Positions 29,915 through 34,181 of a stretch of 34,181 nt of DNA are shown piece after piece. The position numbers and the translations under genes were made by a program. Positions within the stretch are counted from its first letter, which is position 1; every line of letters starts with the position of its first letter. The stretch lies in NCBI GenBank assembly GCA_903873475.1, contig CAIQON010000112.1:1-34181 (forward strand). Reading direction: 5' to 3'. The notes beneath the pieces were generated by a model. It was not told where the DNA came from. It saw only the letters and a program-made list of their open reading frames with translations, and ran no database searches. Source of the DNA: an uncultured bacterium. GTDB lineage: Bacteria > Pseudomonadota > Gammaproteobacteria > Burkholderiales > CAIKXV01.

Positions 29915-30582
29915 TTCCTCGCGACCTCGGTGGACGCGCTGCGATTGCGCTCGACCATCGACCTGACCAGCCCGTCCACGCCGGACTTGCGGATCTCGGC
30001 GTCGAAGCTCGAGCGGAAGTTCACCACGAGGCTCACGCCGCCGATGGTCACGTCATAGACTTTCCAGCCCTGCGGCGTGCGTTCCATGTCGTAGTCGATC
30101 GGGATCGCCTGCGCACCCGGCTGGTTCACGACCGTCTTCACCTGCACATCGGTCGAACCGGCCGGGATCTTCAGCGGCCGGACGTCGATCACCTGGTTGC
30201 GGTACTCCTTCAGCGCCACCGCGTAGGTGCGCAGCAGCAGCGCGCGGAACTGGCGCACCAGCTCTTCCTGCTGGGACGGATTGGCCTGCTTCCAGTTCGC
30301 CCCCATCGCGAGCCGGGTCATGCGCACGAAGTCGAAATGGGGCGACGCATGCGTCTCGGCCACTTCGAGGATGCGCTTGATGTCGCCGGCCTGGATGGCC
30401 TTGTCGCTCTTGACGATCTCGATGATCCTGTCGACCGTCATCCTGACCAGTTGATCGGGCCCGACATCCTGGGCGCGTACGGCCGAGGCCGTCAGCATGA
30501 GGCAGAGCAGCGCCGCGGCCGGAGCAAACGCGCGAAGGAAAAACGGGGCATGGCGGGACAGGCTCATGAATTCGCTCATCAA
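29911..30582 (-). CDS. mlaC: Phospholipid-binding periplasmic protein MlaC
   Basis: 223 aa; signal peptide; FDFVRMTRLAMGANWKQANPSQQEELVRQFRALLLRTYAVALKEYRNQVIDVRPL; QGWKVYDVTIGGVSLVVNFRSSF. Confidence 0.93.
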   Translation of the reverse strand: MMSEFMSLSRHAPFFLRAFAPAAALLCLMLTASAVRAQDVGPDQLVRMTVDRIIEIVKSDKAIQAGDIKRILEVAETHASPHFDFVRMTRLAMGANWKQANPSQQEELVRQFRALLLRTYAVALKEYRNQVIDVRPLKIPAGSTDVQVKTVVNQPGAQAIPIDYDMERTPQGWKVYDVTIGGVSLVVNFRSSFDAEIRKSGVDGLVRSMVERNRSASTEVARK

Positions 30583-30739
30583 TGATTGGATGAAGGGACA
30601 GGACAGGTATCAGGCGGCGCGCTGTCGCCGCGACAGTGGAGCGCACGCGCCGCAGCCATCGCAGGCAGGCTTCGGCGGGACGTTCATGCCGCGCCGGGCG
30701 GAGCCGCCCCCGGGGGCCGATGGCAGGCCCGCAAACGTC

Positions 30740-31213
30740 TCACTTGGAAGCCGGCTCGCCTGCACGGCTGGTCAGGAATTGCCCGATCAGGTCTTCGAGC
30801 ACCACGGCCTTCTGCGTCTTCGAGATCCGGTCTCCGTTGGCGAGCACCTTCTCGTCGCCGCCCGGAGCCAGGCCGATATACTGCTCGCCCAGCAGGCCGG
30901 ACGTGTAGATGCTGGCGAAAGTGTCTTTCGGAAACCTGTCGAACCGTTTCTCGATGCTGAGGGTGACCACCGCGTTGAACGTCTCGGGGTCGTAGTCGAT
31001 CGTCGCCACCCGGCCGACCACGACGCCGGCACTGCGCACCGGCGCCTTCGGCTTCAGGCCGCCGATGTTCTCGAAGCTGGCCATCAGCGTATAGGTCGGG
31101 CCGGCGCGCAGCAGGTCGCCGGCATTGCCCACCTTGAGCGCGAGGATCAGCAGCGCCACCATGCCGCCGACGACGAAGAGGCCGACCCAGACGTCGAGCG
31201 AAGAACGTTCCAT
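30740..31213 (-). CDS. mlaD: Outer membrane lipid asymmetry maintenance protein MlaD
   Basis: 157 aa; DVWVGLFVVGGMVALLILALKV, MCE domain (YTLMASFENIGGLKPKAPVRSAGVVVGRV). Confidence 0.95.
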   Translation of the reverse strand: MERSSLDVWVGLFVVGGMVALLILALKVGNAGDLLRAGPTYTLMASFENIGGLKPKAPVRSAGVVVGRVATIDYDPETFNAVVTLSIEKRFDRFPKDTFASIYTSGLLGEQYIGLAPGGDEKVLANGDRISKTQKAVVLEDLIGQFLTSRAGEPASK

Positions 31214-32007
31214 CAGAGCCCCCGGAACATGAGCGAAGTAAGGATGTAATCGAGAAACAGGATGGTCAGGGCCGACGTCACCACGGTGCGGGTCGTGGCG
31301 CCGGACACTCCCTCGGCAGTGGGCGGCGCATCATACCCTTCGAACACCGCAATCCACGAGATCGCGAAGCCGAAAGCCAGGCTTTTCAGCAGGCCGTTGA
31401 CGATGTCCTCGCGAAAGTCGACCGAGTTCTGCATCTGCGACCAGAACGAGCCTTCGTCGACGCCCAGCAGCACGACGCCGACCAGGTAGCCGCCATAGAT
31501 GCCCATTGCGGTGAACATCGCGGTGAGCAGCGGCGTCGAGATCACGCCCGCCCAGAAGCGCGGCGCGACGACCCGGGCGATCGGATCGACCGCCATCATC
31601 TCCATCGCGCGCAGCTGTTCGGTCGCCTTCATCAGGCCGATCTCGGCCGTGACCGCAGACCCGGCGCGGCTCGCGAACAGCAGTGCGGTGATCACCGGGC
31701 CCAGTTCGCGCAGCAGCGACAGCGCGACCAGCACGCCGAGCGCCGATTCGGAGCCGTACGTCCGCAGCGTCTGGTAGCCCTGCAGGCCGAGCACCATCCC
31801 GACGAACAGGCCGGACACCAGGATGATCACCAGAGACAGCACGCCGGAGAAATAGACCTCGCGCACGACCAGCCGAGGCCGGCGCAGGCAGACGCCGGAA
31901 TTGCGCAGCGTCAGGCCGAGGAAGCGCGCCGCGAAGCCCAGCCGCAGGAAGGTGTCGATCGCCCGGCGACCGATGCCACCGACGGTGAGCCAGCCCTTAT
32001 CGATCAC
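31213..32007 (-). CDS. mlaE: Lipid asymmetry ABC transporter permease MlaE
   Basis: GTG start at 32007 preferred over the 32082 ORF-track start ([24 protein letters not shown]); [38 protein letters not shown]. Confidence 0.95.
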   Translation of the reverse strand: MIDKGWLTVGGIGRRAIDTFLRLGFAARFLGLTLRNSGVCLRRPRLVVREVYFSGVLSLVIILVSGLFVGMVLGLQGYQTLRTYGSESALGVLVALSLLRELGPVITALLFASRAGSAVTAEIGLMKATEQLRAMEMMAVDPIARVVAPRFWAGVISTPLLTAMFTAMGIYGGYLVGVVLLGVDEGSFWSQMQNSVDFREDIVNGLLKSLAFGFAISWIAVFEGYDAPPTAEGVSGATTRTVVTSALTILFLDYILTSLMFRGL

Positions 32008-32809
32008 GTGTACCGAGCCTGAGTTCGGTGCGGTAGTCGGCACCCGGGTAATGGAAGGGCACGGCGCCGTCGATCTCGCCACGGAAGAACTGCCGTGCGT
32101 AAGGCTTCTCCGAAGCCAGCATCTCGGCCGGCGTGCCGTGCGCGACGATCTGTCCTTCGGCCATCAGGTAGCAGTAGTCGAGGATCTTCATCGATTCGCG
32201 CACGTCGTGCGTGACCACGATCGAGGTCGCGCCCAGCGCATTGTTCAGCGTGCGGATCAGGTTGCTGATCACCGACAGCGAGATCGGGTCGAGGCCGGTG
32301 AACGGTTCGTCGTACATGATCAGCTCAGGGTCGAGCGCGACCGCGCGCGCCAGTGCAACCCGGCGTGCCATGCCACCGGACAGTTCGGCCGGCATCAGCT
32401 TCGCGGCGCCGCGCAGGCCGACTGCATGCAGCTTCATGAGGACGAGGTCGCGCACGATCGGCTCGGGCAGCGCGGTGCGCTCGCGCATCGGGAACGCCAC
32501 GTTGTCGAATACGGACAGGTCGGTGAAGAGCGCACCGAACTGGAACAGCATGCCCATCTTCCGGCGCAGGCGGTAGAGCCCGTCGCGGTCGAGCGCACCC
32601 ACCGAGTCGCCATCGACGACCACGGAGCCCCCGGACGGGCGCAGTGCACCACCGATCAGGCGCAGCAGCGTGGTCTTGCCACAGCCGCTGCCGCCCATGA
32701 TGGACACCACCTGGCCTCGCGGCACTCGAAGGTCGAGCCCCTTCAATATGGTTCGGCGACCGTAGCCGAACTGCAGGCCGGAGATTTCTACGAAGTTGTC
32801 CGAAGACAC
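31997..32809 (-). CDS. mlaF: Lipid asymmetry ABC transporter ATP-binding protein MlaF
   Basis: 270 aa, GTG start; [53 protein letters not shown]. Confidence 0.95.
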   Translation of the reverse strand: MSSDNFVEISGLQFGYGRRTILKGLDLRVPRGQVVSIMGGSGCGKTTLLRLIGGALRPSGGSVVVDGDSVGALDRDGLYRLRRKMGMLFQFGALFTDLSVFDNVAFPMRERTALPEPIVRDLVLMKLHAVGLRGAAKLMPAELSGGMARRVALARAVALDPELIMYDEPFTGLDPISLSVISNLIRTLNNALGATSIVVTHDVRESMKILDYCYLMAEGQIVAHGTPAEMLASEKPYARQFFRGEIDGAVPFHYPGADYRTELRLGTRDR

Positions 32810-32887
32810 GCGCGGGCCGTAAGTGTAAAAGGGCTATTCTATCCTCTCGCACCTTACCGGTGAGTTACTGGTTCGACAACACTCGGG

Positions 32888-33616
32888 ATGCATCCAGCGG
32901 CGGTCGAGTTTTCCGGCGTGAACCGGCAGTTCGGCAGCAGGCGGGCCGCGGCCGATGTGTCGTTCGCCGTGGGCGCCGGCGAGAGCGTCGCGCTGGTCGG
33001 CGTGAACGGGGCCGGCAAGACGACGCTGCTGCGCTGCATGCTCGACTACTGCCGCGCCGACAGCGGCACGATCCGCGTCTTCGGGGTGCCAAGCACCCGT
33101 GCCGAGGCGCGCAGCCGGCTCGCCTGGCTGCCGGAGCGGTTCTCGCCGCCGTATTACCTCACCGGGCGCGATTATCTGCACTACCACGCATCCCTAAGGG
33201 GTGCGGCGCACGATGAGGAGGCCGCGCTCGAGCGATTGCGCGACCTCGACTTCGATCCCGAGGCGCTCGAGCGCCCGGCACGCACCTTCAGCAAGGGCAT
33301 GCTGCAGAAGCTCGGGCTGGCGGCCTGCCTCCTCGCGCGCCGTCCGCTGACGGTCCTCGACGAACCGATGAGCGGTCTGGACCCTCTGGCGCGGTCGAGG
33401 GTCCGCTCGACCCTCGGGCGACTGAGGGCCGACGGCGGCGCGCTGCTGTTCAGTTCGCATGCCCTGGAAGACGTCGCGGCGCTGTGCGACCGGCTGGTGG
33501 TGATCCACGGCGGGCGGGTCGCATTCGCCGGCACGCCAGCCCAACTGTGCGCGCGCTCCGGGACAACCGTCCTCGAACAGGCGTTTCTGCAGTGCATCGG
33601 CGCCAGCGCCGCATGA
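32888..33616 (+). CDS. ABC transporter ATP-binding protein (no adjacent permease in window)
   Basis: 242 aa; GVNGAGKTTLLRCMLDYC, FSKGMLQKLGLAACLLARRPLTVLDEPMSGLDPLARSRV. Confidence 0.92.
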   Translation: MHPAAVEFSGVNRQFGSRRAAADVSFAVGAGESVALVGVNGAGKTTLLRCMLDYCRADSGTIRVFGVPSTRAEARSRLAWLPERFSPPYYLTGRDYLHYHASLRGAAHDEEAALERLRDLDFDPEALERPARTFSKGMLQKLGLAACLLARRPLTVLDEPMSGLDPLARSRVRSTLGRLRADGGALLFSSHALEDVAALCDRLVVIHGGRVAFAGTPAQLCARSGTTVLEQAFLQCIGASAA

Positions 33617-33631
33617 GACGATAGGGGCGCG

Positions 33632-34181
33632 ATGAGACCGCCCCCCCAGAAACCGCCAGCCACCTCGAGCCAAAAGCCCGACCTGCTGATCGTCGACGAC
33701 GACCCGCTGATCACCGACACGCTCGACTATTCCCTGGCCAGCGACTATGAAGTGCTGGTTGCCGCTTCGCGCCCGCAGGTGCACGCCCTGCTGCGCCAGA
33801 TCGAGCGCATGCCCGGCCTGGCACTGGTCGATCTCGGCCTGCCGCCAACGCCGCACCGGCCCGACGAAGGCTTCCGGCTGATCACCGAACTGCTGGCGGC
33901 GTCGCCATCGATGAAGATCGTCGTGCTGTCGGGCCAGAACGACGAGGCCAACGCACGCCGTGCACGGGCGATCGGCGCGATGGAGTTCGTACCCAAGCCC
34001 TGCCCGCCCGACCGCCTGCGCGCCCTGCTCGCGGAACTGAGGCGGGTGGCGGCCCCGGAAGCCGCCGGCGAATCAGACCGCTCGATCGTCGGTTCCAGCC
34101 CGGCGATCGAGCGCCTTCGGCAGCAGATCGTCCAGTATGCAGCCGCTCCGTTCCCGGTGCTGATCGAGGGCGAGTCCGGCA
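33632..34181 (+). CDS. Sigma-54-dependent response regulator (NtrC family), N-terminal part; truncated by window end
   Basis: ATG 33632; receiver DLLIVDDDPLITDTLDYSL, LALVDLGLPP, KIVVLSGQND, FVPKPC; then IVGSSPAIERLRQQIVQYAAAPFPVLIEGESG (start of AAA+ Walker A). Not in ORF track because no stop is reached. Confidence 0.9.
   Translation, partial: MRPPPQKPPATSSQKPDLLIVDDDPLITDTLDYSLASDYEVLVAASRPQVHALLRQIERMPGLALVDLGLPPTPHRPDEGFRLITELLAASPSMKIVVLSGQNDEANARRARAIGAMEFVPKPCPPDRLRALLAELRRVAAPEAAGESDRSIVGSSPAIERLRQQIVQYAAAPFPVLIEGESG

Overview
The window is a high-GC, betaproteobacterial-type chromosomal segment. Almost everything is on the minus strand and most of it is conserved housekeeping synteny. 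From right to left: start of a sigma-54-type response regulator (+, truncated by the window edge), a lone ABC ATPase (+), then a long minus-strand run: mlaF-mlaE-mlaD-mlaC-mlaB-like STAS, ABC-2 ATPase, MFS transporter, ABC-2 permease, murA, hisG-D-C-B-H-A-F-I-E, tatA-B-C. After that come a Bug/TctC binding protein with an M20 peptidase-like gene, an HtrA-type protease (+), a Nif3-family gene, petA-petB-petC (cytochrome bc1), sspA, sspB, tRNA-Thr(TGT), a truncated P4-type integrase, a second Bug/TctC gene, an AsmA-family gene, a family-3 solute-binding protein, a glycine-zipper lipoprotein, an alpha/beta hydrolase and a partial secreted protein. I found no convincing undescribed defence or mobile system and no CRISPR array. 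The items most worth a second look are: (1) a small decayed integrative-element scar at tRNA-Thr, with a duplicated tRNA 3' end, TACCCCC repeats near both ends and a truncated integrase; (2) an apparent +1 G frameshift at the hisI start codon; (3) an M20-like protein that seems to lack two canonical metal ligands; (4) gene gains and losses that break the usual mla/murA synteny (MFS gene inside an ABC-2 pair; no mlaA and no bolA). All calls come from reading the sequence and the supplied ORF translations; no searches were run.
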